Numbered from the stretch's first letter, positions 30,525-38,546 are shown. The stretch: 64,000 bases of DNA from Aquitalea pelogenes (GCF_001515305.1 NZ_LNQV01000006.1:62001-126000); one strand, 5' to 3'. Notes: generated by a model not told the origin, from the sequence alone. Program-made: numbers and translations.

Positions 30525-31344
30525 GACGCGCTCCTTGCAGGATGGTGTCGGCCTTGGCGGCTTCGGCTTGCAGTGTGTCCAGTGGCGGAATGTCCAGATC
30601 CCACTCGATCAGCGTCGGGCGTGGGCCCAGCTGCTTGATGACCTGGCCATACAGCTGCCATACGCCGGGGTGTACCGGCTGGCTGTGGGTATCCACCAGC
30701 ATGCCGTCGCGTTCGCTATAGCCTGCCAGATGGATTTCGCCAATGGCAGCAGCGGGCAGGGCGGCCAGCACGGCCTGCACGTCGGTTCCCAGATTGATGC
30801 CATTGACGTAGAGATTGTTGACGTCCAGCAGCAGGCCGCAACCGGTGCGCTTTACCAGCTCGGCCAGAAACTCGCCTTCGTTCATTTCGTTGCCGGGGTA
30901 TTCCACATAGCTGGACAGGTTTTCCAGCAAGACGGGCCGGCCCAGCGCGTCCTGGGTTTCCGCCACGTTGCTGGCAATCACCTCCAGCGCTGCGCTGGTG
31001 TAAGGAATGGGCAGCAGGTCGTTCACATAACGCTGCGCACTGTGGTTGAAAGACAGGTGTTCCGATACCGCCGCTGGCTGGATGGCATCCACCAATCGCT
31101 TGAGCGCAGCCAGATGTTCTCCGTCCGGGCGCACCAGCGAACCCAGCCCCAGGCCCACGCCGTGCAGCGACAGCGGATAGTGTTCCGCCACCCGCTGCAA
31201 CATGGCCAGCGGCATGCCGCCATCAAAGAAGTTTTCACTATGAACCTCCACCCAGCCCAGTGGCGGCAGGGTGTCCAGCACCTGGCGATAGTGGGGGGCG
31301 CGCAGGCCGATGCCGGCAACGGCAGGGAGGGTGGAGTGGGTCAT
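30514..31344 (-). CDS. bufB: DUF692 multinuclear iron oxidase (MNIO) for bufferin maturation
   Basis: 276-aa TIM-barrel enzyme of the DUF692/MNIO family (MbnB/BufB/HvfB), iron enzymes that oxidise cysteines in precursor peptides. Conserved features: VAGIGLRAPHYRQVL at the start, EVHSENFF near residue 35, SLHGVGLGLGS near 55, ENLSSYVEYPG near 148, LLLDVNNLYVN near 175 and EIHLAGY near 207; these carry the His, Asp, Asn and Glu metal ligands. It lies 43 bases after two DUF2282 precursor genes and overlaps bufC. In established systems this enzyme converts Cys residues of BufA into thiooxazole-type groups that bind copper. Confidence 0.9.
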   Translation of the reverse strand: MTHSTLPAVAGIGLRAPHYRQVLDTLPPLGWVEVHSENFFDGGMPLAMLQRVAEHYPLSLHGVGLGLGSLVRPDGEHLAALKRLVDAIQPAAVSEHLSFNHSAQRYVNDLLPIPYTSAALEVIASNVAETQDALGRPVLLENLSSYVEYPGNEMNEGEFLAELVKRTGCGLLLDVNNLYVNGINLGTDVQAVLAALPAAAIGEIHLAGYSERDGMLVDTHSQPVHPGVWQLYGQVIKQLGPRPTLIEWDLDIPPLDTLQAEAAKADTILQGARHDA

Positions 31345-31387
31345 GGTCTGGCTTCAGTGATCAAGGTTAAGAGAAGCGTGGCCGGGC

Positions 31388-31636
31388 TTACTTGCCCAGT
31401 TTGCCGCCCATTTTTTCGCAGCTGCCCTTGGCAACGTATTTCCAGTCACCGGGGTCCTTGTCCTTGGTGGCCTGACCTGCGCAGGAGTGGGCGCCGGAGG
31501 CGCAGTCGTTCTTGCCAGCCTGGGCAATGCCGAAACATTTTTCTTTTTCTGCGGCGGCAGCCGGGGTGGCGCTGAGGGCGCCCATGGCGACAACGGCACC
31601 CAGGGCGGAAGCGAGCAGGGCTTTGGAAGCATTCAT
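31388..31636 (-). CDS. bufA: Bufferin-type precursor peptide (DUF2282), copy 1
   Basis: 82-aa exported precursor. The signal peptide is residues 1 to about 29 ([10 protein letters not shown] then [19 protein letters not shown]). The mature region has four cysteines (34, 45, 52, 73) in the DUF2282 arrangement: [38 protein letters not shown]. In described bufferins some of these Cys are converted by BufB and bind copper in the periplasm. Start chosen at 31636 because it gives the same N-terminus as copy 2; the frame extends 9 codons further. It lacks two residues present in copy 2 between Cys 2 and Cys 3. Directly upstream of bufB. Confidence 0.88.
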   Translation of the reverse strand: MNASKALLASALGAVVAMGALSATPAAAAEKEKCFGIAQAGKNDCASGAHSCAGQATKDKDPGDWKYVAKGSCEKMGGKLGK

Positions 31637-31696
31637 GGTGGTTCTCCTTTGGGGTAGGTTCAAACGGATTTTATGCTGAGCTGTATGTGCTGGGCA

Positions 31697-31717
31697 GGGT
31701 AGCCTGGCGGGCTACCC
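31697..31717 (-). other. Hairpin between the two bufA genes
   Basis: GGGTAGCC (31697-31704) pairs with GGCTACCC (31710-31717), with a 5-base loop. There is no T tract. Its place between the first and second precursor genes suggests RNA processing or partial attenuation that sets precursor-to-enzyme ratio. Confidence 0.4.
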
Positions 31718-31745
31718 GGTATATGCATGGTTAACAATAGACTGC

Positions 31746-32012
31746 TTATTGTTTCATTGGTGCCATGGTATTGCCACCCATTTGCTGGCAGCTGCCCTTG
31801 GCAACCAGCTTCCAGTCGCCCGGGTCCTTGTCTACCATGGCCTGGCCTTTGCAGCTGTGTGCGCCGGTGGCGGAGGCACAATCGTTCATGCCGGCCATGG
31901 CCACGCCATAGCATTTTTCCTGTTCTGCGGCCTGGGCGGGGGCGGCAGCCAGAGCAGCCAGGGTAACAACAGCGCCCATGGCGGAAGCAAGCAGAGTCTT
32001 GGAAGCGTTCAT
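31746..32012 (-). CDS. bufA: Bufferin-type precursor peptide (DUF2282), copy 2
   Basis: 88-aa exported precursor and the promoter-proximal gene of the operon. Signal peptide about 1-29 (MNASKTLLAS then AMGAVVTLAALAAAPAQAA). Four cysteines at 34, 45, 54 and 75 in EQEKCYGVAMAGMNDC, TGAHSC and PGDWKLVAKGSCQQMGG, clearly paralogous to copy 1. It differs by a 2-residue insertion in the Cys2-Cys3 loop and a Met-rich tail (NTMAPMKQ) that could add copper ligands. The ribosome site AGGAG lies 8 bases before the ATG. Two ECF-like promoter elements are upstream. Confidence 0.88.
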   Translation of the reverse strand: MNASKTLLASAMGAVVTLAALAAAPAQAAEQEKCYGVAMAGMNDCASATGAHSCKGQAMVDKDPGDWKLVAKGSCQQMGGNTMAPMKQ

Positions 32013-32058
32013 GTCAATCTCCTGTCGGGGGTAAGCGGCAAGTGCCGGGTTTCAGGAG

Positions 32059-32087
32059 TCAGTCGCACGGGCGGGGGCTTTCTTACA
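32059..32087 (-). promoter_or_regulatory. ECF-sigma-like promoter of bufA, proximal copy
   Basis: Read leftward: TGTAAGAAA (32087-32079), 13 bases, CGACTGA (32065-32059), ending 46 bases before the bufA start codon. The same two boxes with the same 13-base spacing occur again at 32224-32196. The layout (conserved -35-like block, short -10-like block) fits an extracytoplasmic-function sigma promoter, and bufferin operons are known to be ECF-controlled in Caulobacter. Confidence 0.6.
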
Positions 32088-32195
32088 CACTGGCAGAAAA
32101 TATTTTTAAATTATTTGCATTTCGCTGCCATTGGCTGCTGTTGCAATAAGTTAAATGCTTTTCTGCTGGCCTGCTGCGTGACCGTCTCTGCAGCA

Positions 32196-32224
32196 TCTGT
32201 CGGGGTCATGGAGGGTTTCTTACA
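32196..32224 (-). promoter_or_regulatory. ECF-sigma-like promoter of bufA, distal copy
   Basis: Read leftward: TGTAAGAAA (32224-32216), 13 bases, CGACAGA (32202-32196). It is identical in plan to the proximal copy and lies 137 bases further out, immediately after the queE terminator. It would produce a transcript with a leader of about 180 bases. Confidence 0.5.
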
Positions 32225-32232
32225 CGATCAGG

Positions 32233-32261
32233 CAAAAAAAATCGGGCGACTGTGCGCCCGA
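32233..32261 (-). terminator. Rho-independent terminator of queC-queD-queE
   Basis: Leftward reading gives a 7-bp stem, TCGGGCG / CGCCCGA (32242-32248 with 32255-32261), followed by eight T's (A's at 32234-32241 on the top strand). It starts 5 bases after the queE stop. Confidence 0.9.
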
Positions 32262-32265
32262 CGGT

Positions 32266-32901
32266 TTAACGGATGTTGACCACCTTGTGTGTCTGCACCG
32301 ATAGCCGCCAGCGCGGGTGTGCCATGCAGTAGGCAATGGCGGCGCGGGTATTGGCGGCCAGCTCCGGGCCATCCATCGGCTGCAGGTAGAAGGTGTCAAA
32401 CTGCAAATGGGCGACGGTTTCCGGCAGCTGGGTGGCTTGCGGGTAAACCAGCTTCAATTCATTCCCGCTGGTTTGCAGCAGCGGTGCGCCGGCCTTGGGG
32501 CTGACGCAGATCCAGTCAATACCTGCCGGGGCGGCGATGGTGCCATTGGTTTCCACTGCGATTTCAAAGCCTTCGGCGTGCAGGGCCTCAATCAGCGCGA
32601 CATCCAGCTGCAACAGCGGCTCACCACCGGTACACACCACATAAGGTGTGCCGCCACTGCCTGCCGGCCATTCGCTGGCAATGCGGGCGGCCAGTTCGGC
32701 GGCGGTGGCAAACTTGCCGCCATCCGGGCCGGTGCCGACAAAGTCGGTATCGCAGAACTGGCATACCGCCTTGCTGCGGTCTTCCTCGCGGCCAGACCAC
32801 AAATTACAGCCGCTAAAACGGCAAAACACGGCGGCGCGGCCAGCTTGTCGGCCTTCACCCTGCAGGGTGTAGAAGATTTCCTTTACTGTGTACATCTTCA
32901 T
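32266..32901 (-). CDS. queE: 7-carboxy-7-deazaguanine synthase
   Basis: Radical-SAM enzyme that makes 7-carboxy-7-deazaguanine from 6-carboxytetrahydropterin for queuosine. The 211-aa product starts MKMYTVKEIFYTLQGEG. Its cluster cysteines form the CX14CX2C pattern (Cys32, Cys47, Cys50), the variant known in some QueE proteins instead of CX3CX2C. GGEPLLQLD and the C-terminal YLQPMDGPE and SVQTHK segments are also family features. The start overlaps the queD-like stop by 4 bases, so the three que genes are coupled, and a terminator follows directly. Confidence 0.95.
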   Translation of the reverse strand: MKMYTVKEIFYTLQGEGRQAGRAAVFCRFSGCNLWSGREEDRSKAVCQFCDTDFVGTGPDGGKFATAAELAARIASEWPAGSGGTPYVVCTGGEPLLQLDVALIEALHAEGFEIAVETNGTIAAPAGIDWICVSPKAGAPLLQTSGNELKLVYPQATQLPETVAHLQFDTFYLQPMDGPELAANTRAAIAYCMAHPRWRLSVQTHKVVNIR

Positions 32902-33929
32902 TCCCCTTGCAGCAGCGGCCAGCGCATATCGTCATGGAACAGCAGCGACACCCCCTGGTGGTCGTTTTCCATCAGGTCGATGCGTGCCAGCTCCGGCACC
33001 AGCGGCGACAGATGGGCATGCACCCATTCGGCCACCGACTGGCTGTGGCCGTCACGCACGCCAGCCAGCTTGTCCAGCGGGTTGTGGTCCAGCTGCCGGT
33101 AGATGGGCTTGAAGCGGTCTTTGACATCGCCAAAGTCCAGCAGCCAGCCCATGGTGCGGTCCAGGCTGCCGGTGAGCATCAGCCGTACCAGATAGCTGTG
33201 GCCGGTGTAGTTGCCATTGCTGTCGAACGGTACTGCGCTTTCAAAGCGCTGTTCCTTCCAGATGCGGAAGCGCTTGCCATCGAACTGGCTGCCCGCAGTA
33301 TGGGTTTCGCGGACTTCCACCCAGGCCAGGCCTGTCAGGCCTGCGTCTTGCAGCGCGTGGTACAGCCAGGCGGCAATCACTTCACTGGTAGGGTTTTCCA
33401 GCCCGGCGATGTCATTGAGGTAGCGGTGATTCAGTCGCAGGAACAACGGTGCCCAGGCGGCTTCCAGCTGGGCCTGGCTGTGCTGGCGGGCATCGGCCAC
33501 GATGCGCACGCCAAAACCGTGGCCATGCAGGCGGCCGCATTTGTGGCCGGCCGGTACGTGGGGCAGGTGGTGGGCGGCCTCGAAGCTGGCGGCAATCCAG
33601 TGCAGTGCCGTGCCGTTTTCCAGCATCACGCCGCGTTCCGGTGCGCTTTGCAGCAGCAGGGCTGCAGGGCAGTTCAGGGCGTCCTTGATGTGCCGGGCCA
33701 GGCTCAGGTCGTCGCACTGTGGCAGTTGCTGGTTGAGGTCGGCATAGTCAAGCGGGGCCAGTACCTGAGCCAGCGCGGTGTGCAGTTCGGCCTGTTCGAT
33801 GTGGGTGACATCGGCACGAGCCAGCACGCGGAAGCTGTGACCGTGCAGGCCGTTCAGGCGGTGTTCGTCACCGGCAACACGGCGGGCGGCTTCAAAGCGG
33901 CCACCGGCCAGCAGGCAGGATGCATGCAT
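32898..33929 (-). CDS. queD: 6-carboxytetrahydropterin synthase with three QueD-like domains
   Basis: At 343 aa this is nearly three times the usual 120-aa QueD. The middle unit (about 113-218) is a recognisable QueD: FEAAHHLPHVPAGHKCGRLHGHGF with catalytic Cys131 and zinc ligands His135/His137, then LNHRYLNDIAGLENPTSE and ETHTAGSQFDG. The N-terminal unit (1-112) keeps FEAARRV and LHGHSF but has no Cys. The C-terminal unit (222-343) keeps GWLLDFGDVKDRFKPIYRQLDH, a block missing from the middle unit, but lacks the Cys and most zinc ligands. It is probably a tandem T-fold protein with one active unit. It lies 1 base from queC and overlaps queE. Confidence 0.88.
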   Translation of the reverse strand: MHASCLLAGGRFEAARRVAGDEHRLNGLHGHSFRVLARADVTHIEQAELHTALAQVLAPLDYADLNQQLPQCDDLSLARHIKDALNCPAALLLQSAPERGVMLENGTALHWIAASFEAAHHLPHVPAGHKCGRLHGHGFGVRIVADARQHSQAQLEAAWAPLFLRLNHRYLNDIAGLENPTSEVIAAWLYHALQDAGLTGLAWVEVRETHTAGSQFDGKRFRIWKEQRFESAVPFDSNGNYTGHSYLVRLMLTGSLDRTMGWLLDFGDVKDRFKPIYRQLDHNPLDKLAGVRDGHSQSVAEWVHAHLSPLVPELARIDLMENDHQGVSLLFHDDMRWPLLQGE

Positions 33930-33930
33930 G

Positions 33931-34635
33931 TCAGGCCTCCTTGCTGCAGCGTTCGATCAGCGGGTCGGCCACGCCAGCCTCGGCAAAGCCCTTGGCGCGC
34001 AGCTCGCAGGAAGCACAATGACCGCAAGGCGGCACCGCGCCGTTATAGCAGGTGTGGCTCCAGGCCAGTGCTTCCATTGCGCCCACTTGCTGCGCCAGGG
34101 TGACGGTTTCGGCCTTGCTCAGGTACATCAGCGGGGTATGCAGCTCGACACGGCTGTCCATGCCCAGTCGCACCGCCAGTTGCAGTGCCTGCAGGGTGTT
34201 CTCGCGGCAGTCCGGGTAGCCGGAGTAGTCGGTCTGTGCCACACCGGTGACGATGTGACGGGCACCGCGGGTGTAACCGAAGGCAGCGGCAAAAGTGAGG
34301 AAAATCAGGTTGCGGCCGGGCACGAAGGTGTTGGGCAGGGCGTCGTCGTCGCGGCTGCCTTCTTCGGGCTGGATGCTGTCATCGGTCAGCGCATTGCCAC
34401 CGATGGCGGCGAAGGTGTCGATGGGCAGCACGGTCTGGCGCACGCCAGCCATGGCAGCAATCTTGCGCGCGCAGTCCAGCTCCACGCGGTGGCGCTGGCC
34501 GTAGTCAAAGGTGACGGCTTCCACATTGGCTGCACCGAACTTCTGCAGCGCCCAGTACAGGCAGGTGGTGGAGTCCTGGCCGCCGGACAGCACGACCAGT
34601 GCTTTTTCCGCGGTCTTGGTGGTATTCGGTGTCAT
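33931..34635 (-). CDS. queC: 7-cyano-7-deazaguanine synthase
   Basis: ATP-dependent ligase converting 7-carboxy-7-deazaguanine to preQ0 in queuosine synthesis. Started at ATG 34635 (MTPNTTKTAE), with a GGA site upstream; 4 codons earlier there is another ATG. The 234-aa product has the PP-loop LSGGQDSTTCL near residue 17, FVPGRNLIFLTFAAA near 105 and the zinc cysteines CYNGAVPPCGHCASC near 188-202. First gene of queC-queD-queE. No preQ1 riboswitch was recognised in the leader. Confidence 0.96.
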   Translation of the reverse strand: MTPNTTKTAEKALVVLSGGQDSTTCLYWALQKFGAANVEAVTFDYGQRHRVELDCARKIAAMAGVRQTVLPIDTFAAIGGNALTDDSIQPEEGSRDDDALPNTFVPGRNLIFLTFAAAFGYTRGARHIVTGVAQTDYSGYPDCRENTLQALQLAVRLGMDSRVELHTPLMYLSKAETVTLAQQVGAMEALAWSHTCYNGAVPPCGHCASCELRAKGFAEAGVADPLIERCSKEA

Positions 34636-34951
34636 GGCGTGATCCATCGATAAACAGTCGAGGCAGTGGTGCTGGCGCAGCTTGCCCGGCCTTGCGCTGC
34701 AAGGTGCGGTTGCGGTGGCAGCACGCACGCGGGATCGGTCTCACCCGGCAGGTACTGGCAGCCAGAATGCGGCGCAGCAAAACCGCGTAATTTATCAGAA
34801 AACCGTGCGGCCAGCCAGTTGCCCACCGCGATTAGTGCATTGATTTTACTGACAGCTGTGCGGGTGGCAGTGCTGGCAGAGCAAGTCATTCTGGTGTCAA
34901 AAGCTGATGTTCTGCCTGATAATCCAACAGTTAATTTCCAATAGTCTCGTT
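34636..34951. other. queC/lipid-kinase divergent intergenic region
   Basis: 316 bases with no gene. It must hold the queC promoter (leftward) and the lipid-kinase promoter (rightward). A leftward TTGACA at 34900-34895 has no good -10 at the right distance. I searched by eye for a preQ1-I aptamer and saw none. Confidence 0.4.
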
Positions 34952-35866
34952 ATGGCTCAGACCCGGCTGGTTTTCATCCTGCATGGCCTGCGTTGTCCGC
35001 GCAGCCTGCCCGACCGCCTGTTGCAACGTTTTGCTGCACATTACCAGGTGGATATCCACATCACCACCTCGGCGGTCAGTGCCGAAGACATGGCCTTGCA
35101 GGCGGTAGAGCAGGGCTGTGATTACCTGATTGCCGTGGGGGGCGATGGCACCATCCACGAGGTAATCAATGGCGTGATGCGGGCGGATGCTGCCGCGCGT
35201 GAACGCGTGGCGGTGGGGGCGCTGCCGTTTGGCACGGGTAATGATTTTGTCCGTTCGCTGGGGGTAAACGATTCGCTGGAGCAACTGGAACAGTTGATTG
35301 CCAGCCAGCGCGTACGCCGCATCGACCTGGGGCGGCTCAGCCTGCCGGGAGAGGCCGGTGAGCGGGTGATCTGGTTTGGCAATATCGCTTCACTGGGCAT
35401 CAGCTCGGCCATTGTCGAGCAGGTGCGCCGTCTGCCCGGCTGGCTGCCGGCCAGCGTGGCGTTCTATCTGTCCATCCTGCTGACCTTGCTGCGTTACCGG
35501 CCTCGCCGCATGCAACTGACACTGGGCGATGGCGAAGTCATCAGCGGTGATTTTCTCAGCCTGTGTGTGGCCAATGGCCGTTATTTCGGCAGCGGCCTTG
35601 GCATTGCGCCGATGGCAAGGCTGGATGACGGCCTGCTGGAAGTGGTGATGATCAAGCGCGGTGGCGGGCTGGACTTTTTGCGGCATCTGCCCAGCTTGCG
35701 CAAGGCCCAGCCGGTGCTGGACGAGCGGGTGCGTTACCTGAGTGTGCGCAGCCTGTTGGTGGAGGGGCAGAACTGCCCGCTGGAGGTGGATGGCGAACTG
35801 GTAGGGCAGGCACCGGCCCGCTTTACGCTGGAACCGGCGGTGCTGCGCTGCCTGTCCGCCCTCTGA
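34952..35866 (+). CDS. Diacylglycerol-kinase-type lipid kinase (YegS/BmrU family)
   Basis: Cytosolic or membrane-associated lipid kinase with the DAGK catalytic domain: nucleotide-binding VGGDGTIHEVING near residue 68, LPFGTGNDFVRSLG near 92, and IDLGRLSL. The C-terminal beta-sandwich has NGRYFGSGLGIAP and EVDGELVG. Start at ATG 34952 gives 304 aa, the family's usual length; the frame extends 15 codons upstream without a ribosome site. Substrate could be diacylglycerol, phosphatidylglycerol or another lipid; the sequence does not decide. Convergent with the PfpI-family gene. Confidence 0.88.
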   Translation: MAQTRLVFILHGLRCPRSLPDRLLQRFAAHYQVDIHITTSAVSAEDMALQAVEQGCDYLIAVGGDGTIHEVINGVMRADAAARERVAVGALPFGTGNDFVRSLGVNDSLEQLEQLIASQRVRRIDLGRLSLPGEAGERVIWFGNIASLGISSAIVEQVRRLPGWLPASVAFYLSILLTLLRYRPRRMQLTLGDGEVISGDFLSLCVANGRYFGSGLGIAPMARLDDGLLEVVMIKRGGGLDFLRHLPSLRKAQPVLDERVRYLSVRSLLVEGQNCPLEVDGELVGQAPARFTLEPAVLRCLSAL

Positions 35867-35873
35867 TTCAGAA

Positions 35874-36557
35874 TCAGCCGTTCAGCCGGGCCAGCAGTTT
35901 TTCTGCCACCAGTTCGGACGAGGCCGGGTTCTGGCCGGTAATCAGCAGGCCGTCTTCGCGCACGAATACGCCCCAGTCCGGCCCTTTTTCATAAATGCCA
36001 CCCTTGGCTTGCAGCGCATCTTCCACCAGCAGCGGCACGATGTCGGTCAGTTGTACGGCATCTTCTTCGGTATTGGAAAAACCGGTGACCTTGCGCCCGG
36101 CTACCAGCGGCTGGCCCGCGGCATCACGCGCATTCACCAGCACGGCCGAGGCATGGCAGACGGCAGCCACCGGCTTGTTGGCAGCAATAAAGGCTTCAAT
36201 CAGTGCAATCGAGGCGGTGTTGTCGACCAGGTCCCACAGCGGGCCATGGCCACCGGGGTAGAACACGGCGTCAAAATCATCGGCTTTTACGCTGTCCAGG
36301 GCTATGGTATTGGCCAGTACGGCTTGCAGGGCGGCATCCTGATTGAAGCGTTCGGTGGCCGGGGTGCTGAAGGCCGGGTCGGCGCTTTTGGGGTCGATAG
36401 GCGGCTGGCCACCCTTGGGCGAGGCCAGGGTGATGGCTACACCCTTGTCGGCCAGCGCGTAATAGGGTGCGGCGAATTCTTCGATCCAGAAACCGGTTTT
36501 GTGGCCGGTATTGCCCAGCGTGTCATGGCTGGTGAGGACAAACAGGACTTTTTTCAT
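35874..36557 (-). CDS. DJ-1/PfpI-family protein (Hsp31-like type 1 glutamine amidotransferase fold)
   Basis: 227-aa protein with the class I glutamine-amidotransferase fold: GFWIEEFAAPY near residue 22 supplying the conserved Glu, FYPGGHGPLWDL near 98, and the nucleophile Cys in VAAVCHASAVL near 133. Members act as glyoxalase III, deglycase-like or chaperone proteins against reactive carbonyls. It is the last gene of the run nemR, nitroreductase, nemA, and all are leftward, which supports an electrophile or carbonyl-stress role. Exact activity is not decidable from sequence. Confidence 0.88.
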   Translation of the reverse strand: MKKVLFVLTSHDTLGNTGHKTGFWIEEFAAPYYALADKGVAITLASPKGGQPPIDPKSADPAFSTPATERFNQDAALQAVLANTIALDSVKADDFDAVFYPGGHGPLWDLVDNTASIALIEAFIAANKPVAAVCHASAVLVNARDAAGQPLVAGRKVTGFSNTEEDAVQLTDIVPLLVEDALQAKGGIYEKGPDWGVFVREDGLLITGQNPASSELVAEKLLARLNG

Positions 36558-36632
36558 GGTGTGCCTTCTCGTATGGTGTGCTCCGGGCGGCGCAGGCCAG
36601 CCCGGACGCTTGTTGTCAGTGTTCAGTCAGGC

Positions 36633-37727
36633 TTACAGCGTCGGGTAGTCGGTGTAGCCCTTGGCATCGCCACCGTAGAAGGTGGATGCATCCGGGGTGT
36701 TCAGCGGGGCTCCAGCTTGCAGGCGCTCCACCAGGTCCGGGTTGGCGATATAGCTGCGGCCAAAAGCCACTGCATCGATATAGCCCTCGCCAATCAGCTT
36801 TTCCGCTTTTTCCGCGCTATAGCCACCGGCAGCGATGATCACGCCCGGATAGCGTTTGCGGATTTCCTGGCGGAAGGCTTCGCTCAGCGCCGGGCCACCG
36901 GCCCAGTCCGGCTCGGAAATGTGCAGGAAAGCCAGCTTGCGCTTGGCCAGCTGTTCGATCACATACAGTGCGATGTCTTGCTGCTCGACATTGGACACGC
37001 CATTGAACACACCCAGCGGCGAAATGCGGATGCCCACGTGTTCGGCATCCCATTCAGCCACCACGGCATCCACCACTTCCAGCAGGAAGCGGGCGCGGTT
37101 TTCCACGCTGCCACCGTAGGCGTCGGTACGCACATTGGCTTCCGGCGACAGGAACTGGTCCAGCAGATAGCCGTGGGCACCGTGGATTTCCACCAGATCG
37201 AAACCGGCGCGGCGCGCGTTGTCGGTGGCGCGGCGGTAGTCTTCCAGAATGTCTTCCAGTTCCGAGATTTCCAGTGCGCGCGGCTCATCGCAGGGCACGC
37301 GGGCCAGGCTGCCGTCGGGCTGGCGCACATTGGTATTGCTTTCAGCGCGGATGGCCGATGGTGCTACCGGTGCTTCGCCATCCGGCTGCAAGGAGCGGTG
37401 CGAGATACGGCCGGTATGCCACAGCTGCAGTGCGGTCTTGCCACCGGCTGCGTGAACGGATGCATTCACCTTGCTCCAGGCGGCAACCTGTTCTTCGCTA
37501 TAGATGCCCGGCGCACCGGCATAGCCCTTGGCGGTAGGGGAGATGTGGGTGCCCTCGGCAATGATCAGCCCGGCGCTGGCGCGCTGGGTGTAGTACTGCA
37601 CCGACAGATCGGTGGGCACATCGCCCGGTTCGGTATTGCGCAGGCGGGTAAGCGGGGCCATGGCAATGCGGTTGTTAAGGGTGACGGCACCCACTTGCAG
37701 CGGGGTAAACAGTTTATCCAGACTCAT
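36633..37727 (-). CDS. nemA: Old-yellow-enzyme alkene reductase
   Basis: FMN-dependent NAD(P)H ene-reductase (N-ethylmaleimide reductase type) that reduces activated alkenes and nitro compounds. 364 aa. Family blocks: [13 protein letters not shown] near residue 19, [12 protein letters not shown] near 98, [20 protein letters not shown] near 184 with the substrate-binding His and Asn, and [12 protein letters not shown] near 320. It lies 33 bases after the nitroreductase gene. The NemR-type operator upstream of that gene suggests both are induced by electrophiles. Confidence 0.95.
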   Translation of the reverse strand: MSLDKLFTPLQVGAVTLNNRIAMAPLTRLRNTEPGDVPTDLSVQYYTQRASAGLIIAEGTHISPTAKGYAGAPGIYSEEQVAAWSKVNASVHAAGGKTALQLWHTGRISHRSLQPDGEAPVAPSAIRAESNTNVRQPDGSLARVPCDEPRALEISELEDILEDYRRATDNARRAGFDLVEIHGAHGYLLDQFLSPEANVRTDAYGGSVENRARFLLEVVDAVVAEWDAEHVGIRISPLGVFNGVSNVEQQDIALYVIEQLAKRKLAFLHISEPDWAGGPALSEAFRQEIRKRYPGVIIAAGGYSAEKAEKLIGEGYIDAVAFGRSYIANPDLVERLQAGAPLNTPDASTFYGGDAKGYTDYPTL

Positions 37728-37760
37728 TTCAGCTTCTTCCTGTAGGCAAAGACAAGTTGA

Positions 37761-38501
37761 TCAACGGTCAAAACCAAAGCCCTGCTTGCGGGCGACGGGG
37801 GCGACTTCGGGGAAATACACGTTCTGGTAGTACTGTGCGGTATTGGCGCTCCACGGCAGGCCATCCGGACGGCCAATCTGCTGCCAGTAGCTGGCCAGCG
37901 TCTGATCGTACTGGCGGATTTGTTCCGGCAGTTGTGCAGCCTGGTAGTGCTCGTGATGAACAAAGCTCTCGCGCGGCAGGCGCGGTTTGATGCTGCTGTC
38001 CTGATCGGTATAGCCGATGACCACGCCAGCAATCGGGAAGGTGTATTCCGGCAACTGCAGCAGCTCGATCATGGCCTGCGGGTTGCGGCGGATACCGCCG
38101 ATCGGCACCACGCCCAGCCCGGCAGCGCGGGCGGCGGTCATCAGGTTGCCCAGTGCAATACCTGCGTCCACGGCGCCGACAGCAAAGCCTTCCACGCTGT
38201 CCTGAATCACCTGTTCGGCACCAGCAGCTTCCACGCCAAGGCGGGTCTTGTAGAAGTCCACCACCAGGGTGACAAATACCGGCGCCTGGGCAATCCACGG
38301 CTGGCCACCGGCGAGAGCGGCAATTTGCTGGCGGCGGGCTGCGTCCTGCACCACCACCAAGGACACCTGCTGGCCATTGATGGAAGTGGGGCCTTTCCAG
38401 GCAGCGTCCAGCACCGCGTCCAGTACCTCGGCGGGGATGGGCTTGTCCTGATAGCTGCGAATACTGCGATGTTGCTGCATCAGTTCCAGTGTGCTGTTCA
38501 T
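37761..38501 (-). CDS. NfsA/Frp-type NADPH nitroreductase
   Basis: FMN flavoprotein of the oxygen-insensitive nitroreductase family (NfsA/FRP group). The 246-aa product starts MNSTLELMQQHRSIRSYQDK, the FMN-phosphate-binding start of the family. It continues with WKGPTSINGQQVSLVVV, GVVPIGGIRRNPQAMIELL near residue 130 and VIGYTDQDSSIKPRLPRE. It transfers electrons from NADPH to nitro compounds, quinones or flavins. A NemR-like operator lies 31 bases before its start, so it leads the nitroreductase-nemA-pfpI unit under NemR control (inference). Confidence 0.93.
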   Translation of the reverse strand: MNSTLELMQQHRSIRSYQDKPIPAEVLDAVLDAAWKGPTSINGQQVSLVVVQDAARRQQIAALAGGQPWIAQAPVFVTLVVDFYKTRLGVEAAGAEQVIQDSVEGFAVGAVDAGIALGNLMTAARAAGLGVVPIGGIRRNPQAMIELLQLPEYTFPIAGVVIGYTDQDSSIKPRLPRESFVHHEHYQAAQLPEQIRQYDQTLASYWQQIGRPDGLPWSANTAQYYQNVYFPEVAPVARKQGFGFDR

Positions 38502-38531
38502 GAAGCATTCTCCCGTGTGGGTGAAAATAAA

Positions 38532-38546
38532 TAGACCGGTCGTCTA
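38532..38546 (-). promoter_or_regulatory. NemR-like operator before the nitroreductase gene
   Basis: TAGACCGGTCGTCTA: arms TAGAC and GTCTA around 5 bases. Only the middle base differs from the copy at 39233-39247 before nemR. Close to the E. coli NemR box TAGACC-N4-GGTCTA but one base shorter. Confidence 0.7.

Noticed and set aside
34636-34951. Possible preQ1 riboswitch before queC
   Set aside because: No preQ1-I or preQ1-II aptamer pattern could be found on the queC strand.
36009-37745. 578-codon plus-strand frame opposite pfpI and nemA
   Set aside because: Antisense shadow of two genes with clear family motifs.
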